A stretch of DNA of 64,000 nucleotides, taken from assembly GCF_002706795.1 (NCBI RefSeq), contig NZ_CP017705.1, forward strand, positions 3,881,501 through 3,945,500, given 5' to 3'. Below the pieces are notes generated by a model, which saw nothing but the letters and a program-made list of their open reading frames with translations, ran no database searches and was not told the DNA's origin. Shown here one piece after another: positions 35,494 through 44,507 of the stretch. The position numbers and the translations under genes are program-made. This DNA is from Brevibacillus laterosporus DSM 25 (lineage in GTDB: Bacteria; Bacillota; Bacilli; Brevibacillales; Brevibacillaceae). The stretch's first letter is position 1; every line of letters begins with the position of its first letter.

Positions 35494-36330
35494 ATGGAAA
35501 TGGAAAAATGGCGTTATTTGGTGACTCCACCTATGTCACCTGAAATGAATATGGCGATAGACGAAGCCATTTTAACTTTGCACAGCCAAGGAAAAGTACC
35601 GCCTACCGTTCGTTTTTATACATGGAACCCGGCGACTCTCTCCATCGGTTATTTTCAAAAAATGGAAAAAGAGATTAAAATTGATGAAGTGAAGCGTCTT
35701 GGGCTTGGATTGGTACGACGCCCAACAGGAGGTCGAGCAGTCCTTCATGATGCTGAACTTACTTATAGCGTGATTGTGTCTGAGGATCATCCGCAGATGC
35801 CAAAAAGTGTAACAGAAGCTTATAAAGTGATCTCCATGGGCTTATTACATGGATTTCAGAAGTTAGGTTTACAAGCGGAGATGGTGTCACTTGCTTCAGA
35901 GGAAGAGAAGGCAAAATACAATTCCCCTGGCTCGTCTGCATGCTTCGATTCGCCTTCTTGGTATGAATTAGTGGTAGAAGGGAAAAAAGTGGCAGGAAGC
36001 GCACAAACACGTCAGAAGGGTGTTATCTTACAACATGGCTCCATCTTGTTGGACATGGATGTTGATCTGCTATTTTCTCTGTTAACGTTCCCAAGTGAAC
36101 GTGTCAAGGAACGCATGATCAAAAGCTTTAAACAAAAAGCTGTTACAATAAACGAGGTAAGTTCAAAACCAATTTCATTAGAAGAAGCTATTGAAGCCTT
36201 CTATCAGGGCTTTGCCGAGGGACTGGGCATTGAGCTTGTCCCGATGGAATTGACAGATGAAGAGCAACAATTGGCAAATGAATTAGCGCAAACTCGCTAT
36301 AGTACGGATGAATGGAATTTCCGTCGATAG
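35494..36330 (+). CDS. lipM: octanoyl-[GcvH]:protein octanoyltransferase LipM
   Basis: 278 residues from the ATG at 35494 (GGGAGG upstream). Belongs to the lipoate-protein ligase A/BirA fold: [20 protein letters not shown] and [24 protein letters not shown]-type motifs. The nucleophile Cys150 ([13 protein letters not shown]) is at the same position as in Bacillus subtilis LipM, separating it from ligases. LipM moves octanoyl from ACP to GcvH, the first step of lipoylation. Its place after the gcv operon, also seen in B. subtilis, fits with GcvH as its substrate. gcvH itself is not in the window. Confidence 0.93.
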   Translation: MEMEKWRYLVTPPMSPEMNMAIDEAILTLHSQGKVPPTVRFYTWNPATLSIGYFQKMEKEIKIDEVKRLGLGLVRRPTGGRAVLHDAELTYSVIVSEDHPQMPKSVTEAYKVISMGLLHGFQKLGLQAEMVSLASEEEKAKYNSPGSSACFDSPSWYELVVEGKKVAGSAQTRQKGVILQHGSILLDMDVDLLFSLLTFPSERVKERMIKSFKQKAVTINEVSSKPISLEEAIEAFYQGFAEGLGIELVPMELTDEEQQLANELAQTRYSTDEWNFRR

Positions 36331-36425
36331 AAGTAAATACCCACCTTTACGTAAAAGCTATCGTAAAACGCAATAAAGCATTGGGGCAAGTAAACATAAT
36401 GTGATTCAAAAAATGCAATAATAGT

Positions 36426-36471
36426 AAAAAAGTCGTTTCCTCAAAACAACAACGAGGGGAACGGCTTTTTT
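36426..36471. terminator. bidirectional terminator
   Basis: AAAAAAGTCGTTTCCTC and GAGGGGAACGGCTTTTTT; between convergent lipM and dat. Confidence 0.9.
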
Positions 36472-36557
36472 ATAGACATGTATTTTACTGGTAGAGGGCA
36501 TCTCTCTTTTTAAAGGCAAATTCGCTCTATTTTATACACCATAGACTACTTAGTGCT

Positions 36558-37394
36558 TTAAGTGGCGATGTGATCTTCAAAGGCTTTTTGTAAAAGTCGA
36601 ACGATAGAACCTACTTTACCATCTCCTACAGGAGCACCTTGAAGCTCAACGAGGGGAGTGATTTCGCTGGTGGTTCCAGTAATGAATAATTCATCAGACA
36701 TTTGCGCAAAATTCACAGAAAATGCTTCTTCTAATACCGGTAGGTCAAGATTTTTGGCTAATTGAATAACGGTTTGACGAGTAATACCATGCAAAATAAG
36801 ATTGGTAGCTGGATGTGTATATATTTTGCCATCTTTAACAGCAAATAGATTAGCTGAAGTCGCTTCTGTAATGGTGCCACTTCGATGAAGAATAGCTTCA
36901 TCCACCCTTTGTTCCACTGCCTGTTGCTTTGCCCAACTGGCGCCGAGTAGATTTAAGCTTTTAATATCACAACGCAACCAACGAATGTCATCGACAAGCA
37001 CTGCGCGTATACCGTTTTGCATCTGTTGAATCGGGCGTAATTTGGATGTAGCATACATGGTTAAAGTAGGTCGGGTATTTGAAGGAAATGGAAATTGCCG
37101 ATCTGATACTCCGCGCGTAATTTGCATGTAGAGTATAGCATCTTCAGAAAATTGCAACAAATACTGTTTAAGGACTTTTTGGGCAATATCAGTTAATTCT
37201 TTGCGAGAGGGAATCGTTAGGGAAAGTTCCTTTGCACTGCGTTCCAAGCGAATCATGTGGTCATCCCATTGATATAAGTGACCATTATAGATACGCACAA
37301 CTTCATAAATTCCGTCACCGAACTGGTAGCCTCGATCCTCTGGAAAAATGGCAGGCTCATCTGGCTTGTACCAAGCTCCATCTACATAATACAT
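36558..37394 (-). CDS. dat: D-amino-acid (D-alanine) aminotransferase
   Basis: 278 residues from the ATG at 37394, preceded by GGGAGGAAC; the reading frame upstream of that has no ribosome binding site. Fold type IV PLP enzyme: the PLP lysine is Lys145 (CDIKSLNLL), at the same number as in Bacillus D-amino-acid aminotransferase. Other features: YVDGAWYKPDEPAIFPEDRG, GDGIYEVVR, TEATSANLFAVKDGKI and ITGTTSEITPLVE. Interconverts D-alanine and D-glutamate via 2-oxo acids, supplying D-amino acids for peptidoglycan. Stand-alone, divergent from nrdJ. Confidence 0.94.
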   Translation of the reverse strand: MYYVDGAWYKPDEPAIFPEDRGYQFGDGIYEVVRIYNGHLYQWDDHMIRLERSAKELSLTIPSRKELTDIAQKVLKQYLLQFSEDAILYMQITRGVSDRQFPFPSNTRPTLTMYATSKLRPIQQMQNGIRAVLVDDIRWLRCDIKSLNLLGASWAKQQAVEQRVDEAILHRSGTITEATSANLFAVKDGKIYTHPATNLILHGITRQTVIQLAKNLDLPVLEEAFSVNFAQMSDELFITGTTSEITPLVELQGAPVGDGKVGSIVRLLQKAFEDHIAT

Positions 37395-37583
37395 GAAAGT
37401 TCCTCCCAAGGGAATAGGATGATAGTAACACAATATCTAGTGATAAATGTCGAAAAAAATTCTTATATATTCAATATATTGATTTGTGGACGGGCGTATG
37501 GTATCGTTAGAACCGTCTTACATAAAGATAACAAAATGATCTGAGAGGGTCAATTTGAAATATATTTTGGAGGGGAAAAGACC

Positions 37584-40178
37584 GTGGGTTTAGTAGAACA
37601 TAAGCCATTAGAAGGCCTAAGTGAAAAGATCTTTTTGGACCGGTATGCGATGAAAGATCTAAATTACAAAAATACAAAGGTGGGAGATACGGTTCTCTTA
37701 TTAACCAAGGATGACCCGAAGTTTCCGCAAAAAGAAGTGGGTGAAATTATTGCCCTCGAGGGAAATCAAGTCTCCATTCTACTAAGAAGCGGCAATACCA
37801 TTACCACAACGGTAGAAAAAACTACCCGTCCAATTGAAGTACAGCCAGAAGCAATGTGGGATCGGTTAGCTACCGCAATTGCTTCTGTGGAGAAAACAGA
37901 AGAGAAACAAGCAGAATGGACAAGCAAATTTCGTGAATTGCTAGACGATTGGAAATTGGTACCAGGTGGTCGCATTGCAGCAGGCGCAGGAGCAAGCGAA
38001 GAATTAACCTTGTTTAACTGCTATGTGATTCCGTCCCCGCATGATTCTCGAGGTGGCATCATGGATACTCTGACACAAATGACAGAGATTATGTCACGAG
38101 GAGGCGGGGTTGGTATTAACTTGTCCAGTTTACGCCCACGTCGTGCGTTGGTACGTGGAGTAAATGGCTCCTCAAGTGGTTCAGTATCCTGGGGTGGTTT
38201 GTTCAGTTATACCACGGGTTTAATTGAGCAAGGAGGCTCGCGTCGCGGTGCTCTTATGCTAATGATGAATGACTGGCACCCAGACCTAATGGAGTTTATT
38301 ACTGTAAAACAGACAATGGGTCTTGTCACAAATGCCAATCTATCGGTTTGTGTATCGAATAGCTTCATGAAAGCTGTAAAAGAAGATTTAGATTGGGAAC
38401 TCGTGTTTCCAGATGTGAATGACCCAGATTATGATGCCATGTGGGACGGAAACATGAAAAAGTGGCGCGAGGAGCTAGGTAAACCAGTTACAGTGGTTAA
38501 AACCGTACGTGCTCGGGAGGTTTGGCATACAATCATCGAATCAGCTTGGAAATCAGCTGAGCCTGGTGTCGTATTCACAGAGTATTATAATGACATGTCC
38601 AATAGCTGGTATTTTAACCCAATTATTTGTACGAATCCGTGTGGAGAGCAAGGACTTCCAGCTTGGGGCGTATGTAATTTGTCCTCTTTAAATCTGTCTA
38701 AATTTGTTCGCGATAATGAAGTAGACTGGGGAAGTTTAGGTGAGGCAGTTCGCTATTCTATTCGTTTCTTGGATAATGTAATTGATGCAACTCCATATCA
38801 TTTTGAAGAGAACAGAGAAAATCAACAATCAGAACGTCGAGTAGGATTAGGAACCATGGGCCTTGCCGAAATGATGATTAAATTAGAGATTCGATATGGT
38901 AGTCCTGAGTCTTTAGATTTTTTGGACAAGCTGTATAACTTTATTGCCCGTGAAGCATATCTGGCGTCGGCCGATATTGCAAAGGAAAAAGGTAGCTTTC
39001 CTAAATTTGACGCAGAAAAGTACCTCATGAGCGGTTTTATGAAACAGTTTGATGAAGAAGTACGTGGTGCCATACGTGAAAAGGGAATACGTAATGTTAC
39101 CTTACTAACACAAGCACCAACTGGATCTACTGGAACGATGGTAGGTACATCTACAGGAATTGAGCCCTATTATGCATTTGAATATTTCCGTCAAAGCCGC
39201 CTCGGTTTTGATAAGCAGTATGTACCGATCGCTCAAGAATGGATGGATACGCATCCGGGGCAAGACTTGCCAGTGCATTTTGTTTGTGCGATGGACTTAG
39301 CAGCTGAAGATCATGTACGTGTTCAAGCTGCGATTCAAAAGTGGGTGGACTCATCCATTTCGAAGACAGCAAATGCTCCACACGATTTTACAGTAGAAGA
39401 TACAAAAAATCTGTATGAGTTGGCTTTTGACTTAGGGTGCAAAGGGGTAACGATCTACCGAGATGGTAGTCGTGATGTCCAAGTATTGTCTACGGAGAAA
39501 AAGGAAGAGAAAGTAGAAGCAGGTGCAAATCAAGAACAAGCGAAAGCAGTAGAGCACCTGAGGTCAAATACAAGCGAGGAAGCTTCATCTACTATACAGA
39601 CTCAGGGTGTGAAGAGCGTAAAAGGGGGCACCGCGGATCGTGCTTATAACAAACGTCCGAAACGCTTAAGTGGCGCTACCTATAAAATGAACACACCATT
39701 GGGAAAAGCTTATATTACGATTAATGATGTAGATCATGCCCCGTTTGAAGTAATTGTGAATGTAGGAAAAGCAGGCAGTGATGTCTTTGCAATGTCAGAG
39801 GCATTAGGGCGGGTATCCACATTATTCCTGCGTTTTGGAGAGTTACCTGATGGCAACAAGGCTCGTTTGTTAATTAAGCATTTAAAAGGAATTGGTGGCT
39901 CAGGAGCGGTTGGTTTTGGAGCAAACCGTGTGGAATCAATCCCAGATGCTGTAGCGAAAGCCTTGGAAATGCATCTTGACGGAGAAGACGAGCATCAGGC
40001 AGTAGCAGCTACTAATAGCTATCCGATTACCCCAGCGCCAGACAAGGAAGAGGCACATCACGATGTATACGGTGATGCTGATCACAAAGATTTTTGCCCA
40101 TCGTGCGGATCTGCAACATTATTGCATGCAGAAGGATGTAAGACATGTACCACTTGCGGTTTTTCGAAGTGTTCGTAG
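37584..40178 (+). CDS. nrdJ: vitamin B12-dependent ribonucleotide reductase (class II)
   Basis: 864 residues from a GTG at 37584 with GGAGGGG 11 bases before. Catalytic elements: LTLFNCYVIPSPHDSRGGIM, GGGVGINLSSLRPRRALVRG, FNPIICTNPCGEQGLPAWGV CNLSSLNLS-type loop and LTQAPTGSTGTMVGTSTGIE, all typical of NrdJ. The C-terminus carries a TSCPD-like segment (VNVGKAGSDVFAMSEALGRV) and a Cys-rich end (FCPSCGSATLL ... CKTCTTCGFSKC). Makes deoxyribonucleotides using adenosylcobalamin, so needs no oxygen. I found no cobalamin riboswitch in the 190-base upstream gap. Confidence 0.95.
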   Translation: MGLVEHKPLEGLSEKIFLDRYAMKDLNYKNTKVGDTVLLLTKDDPKFPQKEVGEIIALEGNQVSILLRSGNTITTTVEKTTRPIEVQPEAMWDRLATAIASVEKTEEKQAEWTSKFRELLDDWKLVPGGRIAAGAGASEELTLFNCYVIPSPHDSRGGIMDTLTQMTEIMSRGGGVGINLSSLRPRRALVRGVNGSSSGSVSWGGLFSYTTGLIEQGGSRRGALMLMMNDWHPDLMEFITVKQTMGLVTNANLSVCVSNSFMKAVKEDLDWELVFPDVNDPDYDAMWDGNMKKWREELGKPVTVVKTVRAREVWHTIIESAWKSAEPGVVFTEYYNDMSNSWYFNPIICTNPCGEQGLPAWGVCNLSSLNLSKFVRDNEVDWGSLGEAVRYSIRFLDNVIDATPYHFEENRENQQSERRVGLGTMGLAEMMIKLEIRYGSPESLDFLDKLYNFIAREAYLASADIAKEKGSFPKFDAEKYLMSGFMKQFDEEVRGAIREKGIRNVTLLTQAPTGSTGTMVGTSTGIEPYYAFEYFRQSRLGFDKQYVPIAQEWMDTHPGQDLPVHFVCAMDLAAEDHVRVQAAIQKWVDSSISKTANAPHDFTVEDTKNLYELAFDLGCKGVTIYRDGSRDVQVLSTEKKEEKVEAGANQEQAKAVEHLRSNTSEEASSTIQTQGVKSVKGGTADRAYNKRPKRLSGATYKMNTPLGKAYITINDVDHAPFEVIVNVGKAGSDVFAMSEALGRVSTLFLRFGELPDGNKARLLIKHLKGIGGSGAVGFGANRVESIPDAVAKALEMHLDGEDEHQAVAATNSYPITPAPDKEEAHHDVYGDADHKDFCPSCGSATLLHAEGCKTCTTCGFSKCS

Positions 40179-40257
40179 TTTGACTAATGTCAGTGTCATG
40201 AGTAAAGAAACATAAAATCTGCTTTTGATCCTGTAAACATGTAAGAGAAAGTAATTG

Positions 40258-40306
40258 TAAAACGGCTCTTTTCGTATCTTTTGCGGGAGAGCCGTTTTTC
40301 ATTTTT
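40258..40306. terminator. terminator after nrdJ
   Basis: AAAACGGCTCT and AGAGCCGTTTTT with an 18-base loop and T-rich tail. Confidence 0.85.
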
Positions 40307-40464
40307 TGGAAGCCTTTTTCACTATGAGCGATTTCTTGAATAGTAACGTTGATCTCTATTTGAAACAATTACATACTTAACAGAAAGGGGACTTTCAATT
40401 TTTTTGAGGAATTGGACTAGCAGGGGTCTTTCTATATCCTTGATTTTGATTTGATTACAAGTAT

Positions 40465-41115
40465 TCACTGATTTAATTCAGTAAATACTACCAATCTTTT
40501 TGCATGTTCTTGTGTTTTTTTATTAAACTTTCCAGAACAAGTAATAAGATTCAGATTGGATGTACCTGTTTCGCCGAAAATTCTCTCCAAGGGAGCCTCT
40601 TTTGTTTTAAAGGCTGTTACCTCTTTGACTACATAAATAAGCTGATGATCGTTTGAATCTGAGACGATAACGTGATCACCATGCTTCAATTTTTTCAAAT
40701 GATAGAAGATTGCTGGACCAGTATAATGATCAAAATGGCCTGCAATAACGGCATTCCCTTTTTCACCTGGTTTGGTCCAGGGAGTTAAGATACCTACTTT
40801 ATCAAATGACTTTGGAACATCCATATTCCCTTCCACTGTTATACCTACTGTTTCTATTGCTGTATCCAACCCAATAGAAGGAATTTGCAGACGATTTGGT
40901 ATGAAGCTTATTGTATTCATTTCCGGTTTTGTCTGTGAATTCGGAGAGGGAATAGCTTTAGATTGTTTCGTGTGTAATTGTTTTTCTTGTACTTGAGGAA
41001 AGGGTTGATCAATAGGTAGAGGAGTGGATATATTTGGCTTTTTTTCTGGACTAGCAGAGTTTGAACATCCAGAAAGTATACATATAAGTAAAGTAAGGAA
41101 AATTATTCTTCTCAT
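40465..41115 (-). CDS. class F sortase-like lipoprotein
   Basis: 216 residues. A lipoprotein signal with LSGC (Cys17) rather than the usual transmembrane anchor, a Pro/Gln/Lys-rich linker to about residue 65, then a sortase barrel: RLQIPSIGLDTAIETVG, AVIAGHFDHYTGPAIF (His127), LNLITCSGKF (Cys193) and AKRLVVF (Arg207), the full His-Cys-Arg triad. Sortases cleave a sorting signal between Thr and Gly and transfer the protein to an amine. Immediately upstream on the same strand is a tiny secreted protein ending in PKTGMGGASN, a likely substrate. Confidence 0.87.
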   Translation of the reverse strand: MRRIIFLTLLICILSGCSNSASPEKKPNISTPLPIDQPFPQVQEKQLHTKQSKAIPSPNSQTKPEMNTISFIPNRLQIPSIGLDTAIETVGITVEGNMDVPKSFDKVGILTPWTKPGEKGNAVIAGHFDHYTGPAIFYHLKKLKHGDHVIVSDSNDHQLIYVVKEVTAFKTKEAPLERIFGETGTSNLNLITCSGKFNKKTQEHAKRLVVFTELNQ

Positions 41116-41228
41116 CTTACATACCTCTTATTCATAACTTCTTTCCTATTTGGTTCATTAATAAAATTCCATCAGGGATCGTTCAGAATCTGAGAGTTCC
41201 CTGATGGAAACACAAAATGGTTTATTGA

Positions 41229-41441
41229 TTAGTTACTTGCTCCACCCATGCCTGTTTTAGGCATACCTTTGATATGGAATTTGTGATGTTTTTTATGAGA
41301 CATTGTTTTCGCTTTGTGCTTTTTATGGGACATTGTTTTTGCCTTGTGATGTTTCTTATGGTGCCCTTCTTCCATAGCGAATACTGAAGCATTAGAGAAC
41401 ACAAAACAAATGGCAAGTGTAGCAGCTAATAATTTTTTCAT
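41229..41441 (-). CDS. small secreted His/Lys-rich protein with PKTG tail
   Basis: 70 residues from the ATG at 41441, with AAAGGACG before it. Signal peptide 1-21 (KKLLAATLAICFVFSNASVF, then A). The mature part is about half His and Lys and contains a duplicated block KAKTMSHKKH. It ends in FHIKGMPKTGMGGASN: a sortase-like PKTG motif with no hydrophobic helix or basic tail after it, quite unlike ordinary LPXTG proteins. The sortase-like gene lies 113 bases downstream on the same strand. His/Lys richness suggests binding of metal or polyanions. A shared transcript and sortase-substrate relation are inferred. Confidence 0.75.
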   Translation of the reverse strand: MKKLLAATLAICFVFSNASVFAMEEGHHKKHHKAKTMSHKKHKAKTMSHKKHHKFHIKGMPKTGMGGASN

Positions 41442-41759
41442 TTTATTCGTCCTTTCCAATTCTAATGGTGTACTACATTTCATATACTCTCCACTCGGTA
41501 AGGGGATATGACAGTAAAATATTCCTAGCTAAGATTACATTGTGTATCCTTTTAGGAAGTGAAATGAAATTTATCAAAGCAAACATCTTCTATTGGAGTA
41601 ATCTCTTCATTTCGAATTGTAACTGGTAACTTAATCCTAAATACTCCTGATAGTCAATGGATAACCTATAAAATGAATTATTTTTATTGCCATCAGGTAA
41701 GTTAGGCTTACTATACCAAATAAAAAATCGAACAAAATACGAAATGTAGGGGACTCAAA
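41442..41759. other. intergenic region
   Basis: Divergent promoter region for the PKTG protein and the Amidase_6 gene. It is AT-rich and holds an imperfect dyad, CCTGAT (41648-41653) with ATCAGG (41692-41697). No gene or RNA recognised. Confidence 0.35.
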
Positions 41760-42854
41760 ATGAAAAAGGTATTTTGGATTCTTGTAGCTTTGGTCATTAT
41801 TTTCATAAATAATACAAAAGAGGTCAAAGCAGAGCATGCAGAAATTGAGAGTTTGTTGCATAGCATGTTTAAAGAACGTTCGAACGCAATGATCACCAAG
41901 GAGTATGAAGCAATAAAACATCATTATCTTTCTAATCATAAAAGTAGTCGATCTGCCCTGGAACATGAAAGGGATCGAAGTACTTATATTCATACATGGG
42001 GGTCAAAAAGAAATCTATCATTTATTGATGCTGAAAGTAAAATTCAGATTGTACATATCAAACGCATAGGTACGAAAGCAAAGGTTTTTTTAAAACAATC
42101 GCAATTAATCACGTACCAGCATCACGGTATTCCATTCAATCCGCAAAAATTTGGGATTGGAACACGACATCTCTTGACTCTAGAGCAAAAAGATAGGAAA
42201 TGGCACATTGTAAAAGAATGGTACCTTGATCCTTTGGAGGAAAACCCCAATTTAATTCCTGTATCAAAAAAAGCAGTTACCAAAGAAGAGTTAGTCGTAT
42301 ATAAGCAAAGAAAGAATAGAACAAGATATAACCGTGAAAAAGCTGTTTCTTATGCGGAAAAGTATGCTGGAGCAGCTTCCATGTCAGGAAACAAACACCG
42401 ATACAATCCGAAATACGTAGATTATACCTACGAAGGAGGGGATTGTACCAATTTCACCTCTCAAGTTCTGGGCGATCGGCTAGAGGGTGGAGGCTTACCT
42501 ATGCATGGAAGCTGGTTTTATAAAAAAGGTGGGAGCGTTGCTTGGATTAGAACCGATTCCTTATATCAATTTCTTATTCATAGCGGGTACGGTAAGCTAA
42601 TTACGCGAGGAACCTATGAAGAGGTAGCTAAACCGAACAAAAAATTCCCTCAAGGTGCACTTTCCCATCTTCAACCAGGTGATTTAATTGCTTATGAACT
42701 TGAAGGGAATATTGACCATTTCTCCATCGTAACTGCTAGGGATGATCAGGGCTATGTATTAGTAAATTCTCATACTGCTGATCGTTATCATGTACCGTGG
42801 GATTTAGGATGGGATAAGAAAACAAAATTTTATCTGATCCATATTAGAGATTAA
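41760..42854 (+). CDS. secreted Amidase_6 domain protein
   Basis: 364 residues. Signal peptide (KKVFWILVALVIIFINNTKE). The N-terminal half (30-190) is an unassigned basic domain; residues about 195-364 are an Amidase_6 (PF12671-like) domain: YNREKAVSYAEKYAGAASMS, GGDCTNFTSQVL with the likely catalytic Cys, HGSWFYKKGGSVAWIRTDSL, LQPGDLIAYE and DHFSIVTARDDQGYVLVNSH with the His. Papain-like fold, probably a cell-wall amidase or peptidase. GTAGGGG precedes the ATG. It is followed by a flippase and an NlpC/P60 gene, all on the same strand. Confidence 0.82.
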   Translation: MKKVFWILVALVIIFINNTKEVKAEHAEIESLLHSMFKERSNAMITKEYEAIKHHYLSNHKSSRSALEHERDRSTYIHTWGSKRNLSFIDAESKIQIVHIKRIGTKAKVFLKQSQLITYQHHGIPFNPQKFGIGTRHLLTLEQKDRKWHIVKEWYLDPLEENPNLIPVSKKAVTKEELVVYKQRKNRTRYNREKAVSYAEKYAGAASMSGNKHRYNPKYVDYTYEGGDCTNFTSQVLGDRLEGGGLPMHGSWFYKKGGSVAWIRTDSLYQFLIHSGYGKLITRGTYEEVAKPNKKFPQGALSHLQPGDLIAYELEGNIDHFSIVTARDDQGYVLVNSHTADRYHVPWDLGWDKKTKFYLIHIRD

Positions 42855-42883
42855 CAGGGGAGAATTTATGGTATAACATGGGA

Positions 42884-42943
42884 CAGCCCCACATAAACAT
42901 TTCTTAATGAAAACTCTTCATAAGGAGTAAACATATGGGGCTG
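42884..42943 (+). promoter_or_regulatory. inverted repeat spanning the start of the flippase gene
   Basis: CAGCCCCACAT (42884-42894) can pair with ATATGGGGCTG (42933-42943), which contains the ATG at 42935. The loop of about 38 bases holds the AAGGAG ribosome binding site. This could mask translation initiation; inferred, with one mismatch in the stem. Confidence 0.4.
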
Positions 42944-44395
42944 CCGCTTATTATACGTCAATTTCTTTTACGAAGTGGTCTTTTATTCCTTGTCAAAATA
43001 ATTGGTGCAATCGGACGTATTTTGTTATTCCGTATTTTTGGAGCAGAAGGCATGGGATTGTATCAAATGGTGTATGCCTTTTATGGGTTTGTTTTAACTT
43101 TAGTAACAGCAGGACTACCTACCTCTTTGTCTTTATCAACAGCTAAGGATGTTCATAAAGGCATTTATTTTCTAAAGGTATCGATAATTCTTACGTGTAT
43201 TTTAGGTGGAAGTGCAACAGTACTATCATATAGTTACGCCGAGATAATTGCTGATTGGTATGGGGATTCGAAATTAACTGTGGCCATTCAACTCTTGTCA
43301 CCCGTTTTTTTGTTTGTACCACAACTCCATTTATTTCGTGGCTTTTTTCAAGGGGTTGAAATATACGGTGTCATCTCCTTTTCTGAGCTACTAGAGCAAT
43401 CAATGCGAATTATTACGATGCTGGTTTTAGCGAATCTATGGATAGCGTATGGAGTTTCTGTTGCGGTTGGAGGAGCGATACTTGGAGCTGTACTAGGTGG
43501 ATTGTCAGCTCTTCTTTTTTTTATCGGGATATATATTCAGCAACGAAAGAAACTACGTTACTTGAGTTTACCTTCTCGTTTTAATCATAGTACCGAAACA
43601 TCAGTCTTTTTAAAAATGTCTGTAAGTGTGCTTGCAACTAGGCTTTTGCTTCCATTAACGGATTTTATAGACTCCATATTAATTCCCAACCGTCTCATGC
43701 ATTCAGGTTTAACTGCCCATCAGTCTACCATCATCTATGGGGAAATAACAGGTATGGCATTAACCATTGTTTATTTACCTTCGATGGTTACCTCTGCTTT
43801 TCTACATGTAATTATTCCGAAAATTGCTGGTAATTTGGAAAAAAACAATGTTGGGCAATTTAGGAGCCGTGTCAACAAAGCCATGAAGGTTGGCTGGTTA
43901 TGGGGAATTAGTACATCCTTGTATTTCTTTTTATATGGACAAAACATTTCACAAGCGATTACGGGAGATGGGTCGCTCGCTTATTCTTTAATTTGTTTGT
44001 CTTTGATTCCTTTTTTATCAGGGATTCGAGATATTTCCACTAACATACTATGGGTGAAAGGTAGGAAAAAAGGACCGTTAGTAGGTGTAGTATTAGGCGC
44101 TATTATTTCAATCATTATCAACTATTATCTGGTTGGAATTCCGTCATTTCAATACAGTGGGATTGTTATTGGAATTTTATCGTTTGAACTAACCTCTTTA
44201 CTTTGGAATTTACAATACATGCGACATTTTTTATCATTGAAAATATTAATTGAATCTGTCATATTTCTTGTTTTGTGCTATGCATTTGCAAGCATTTTAG
44301 ATAGTTTACCTTTATTCATTCATGTTGTACTTTACTTTGGTTGTATATCTCTATACGTTCTTCTGCGTTTTTCGAGAAGAATAATCTATATGTAG
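42935..44395 (+). CDS. SpoVB-like polysaccharide/lipid flippase
   Basis: 486 residues with about 14 hydrophobic segments, MOP superfamily. The N-terminus (FLLRSGLLFLVKIIGAIGRI, FRIFGAEGMGLYQMVYAFYG) and PLTDFIDSILIPNRL are characteristic of SpoVB/MurJ-like proteins of Bacillales. SpoVB is needed for spore cortex formation, probably moving lipid-linked precursors across the membrane. Several SpoVB paralogues exist in these bacteria, so I do not name it spoVB. AAGGAG precedes the ATG. The start codon lies in a possible hairpin. Confidence 0.87.
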   Translation: MGLPLIIRQFLLRSGLLFLVKIIGAIGRILLFRIFGAEGMGLYQMVYAFYGFVLTLVTAGLPTSLSLSTAKDVHKGIYFLKVSIILTCILGGSATVLSYSYAEIIADWYGDSKLTVAIQLLSPVFLFVPQLHLFRGFFQGVEIYGVISFSELLEQSMRIITMLVLANLWIAYGVSVAVGGAILGAVLGGLSALLFFIGIYIQQRKKLRYLSLPSRFNHSTETSVFLKMSVSVLATRLLLPLTDFIDSILIPNRLMHSGLTAHQSTIIYGEITGMALTIVYLPSMVTSAFLHVIIPKIAGNLEKNNVGQFRSRVNKAMKVGWLWGISTSLYFFLYGQNISQAITGDGSLAYSLICLSLIPFLSGIRDISTNILWVKGRKKGPLVGVVLGAIISIIINYYLVGIPSFQYSGIVIGILSFELTSLLWNLQYMRHFLSLKILIESVIFLVLCYAFASILDSLPLFIHVVLYFGCISLYVLLRFSRRIIYM

Positions 44396-44507
44396 TGTAT
44401 TCAGTTTGCCGTGATTTGAAAGTATTTTTATGTTGGAAAGCTTTTACTAATGGAAAGTATCGATTACTTTGGTAGGATTGTGTGAGGAAAGAAGGGAGGA
44501 TATAGGT

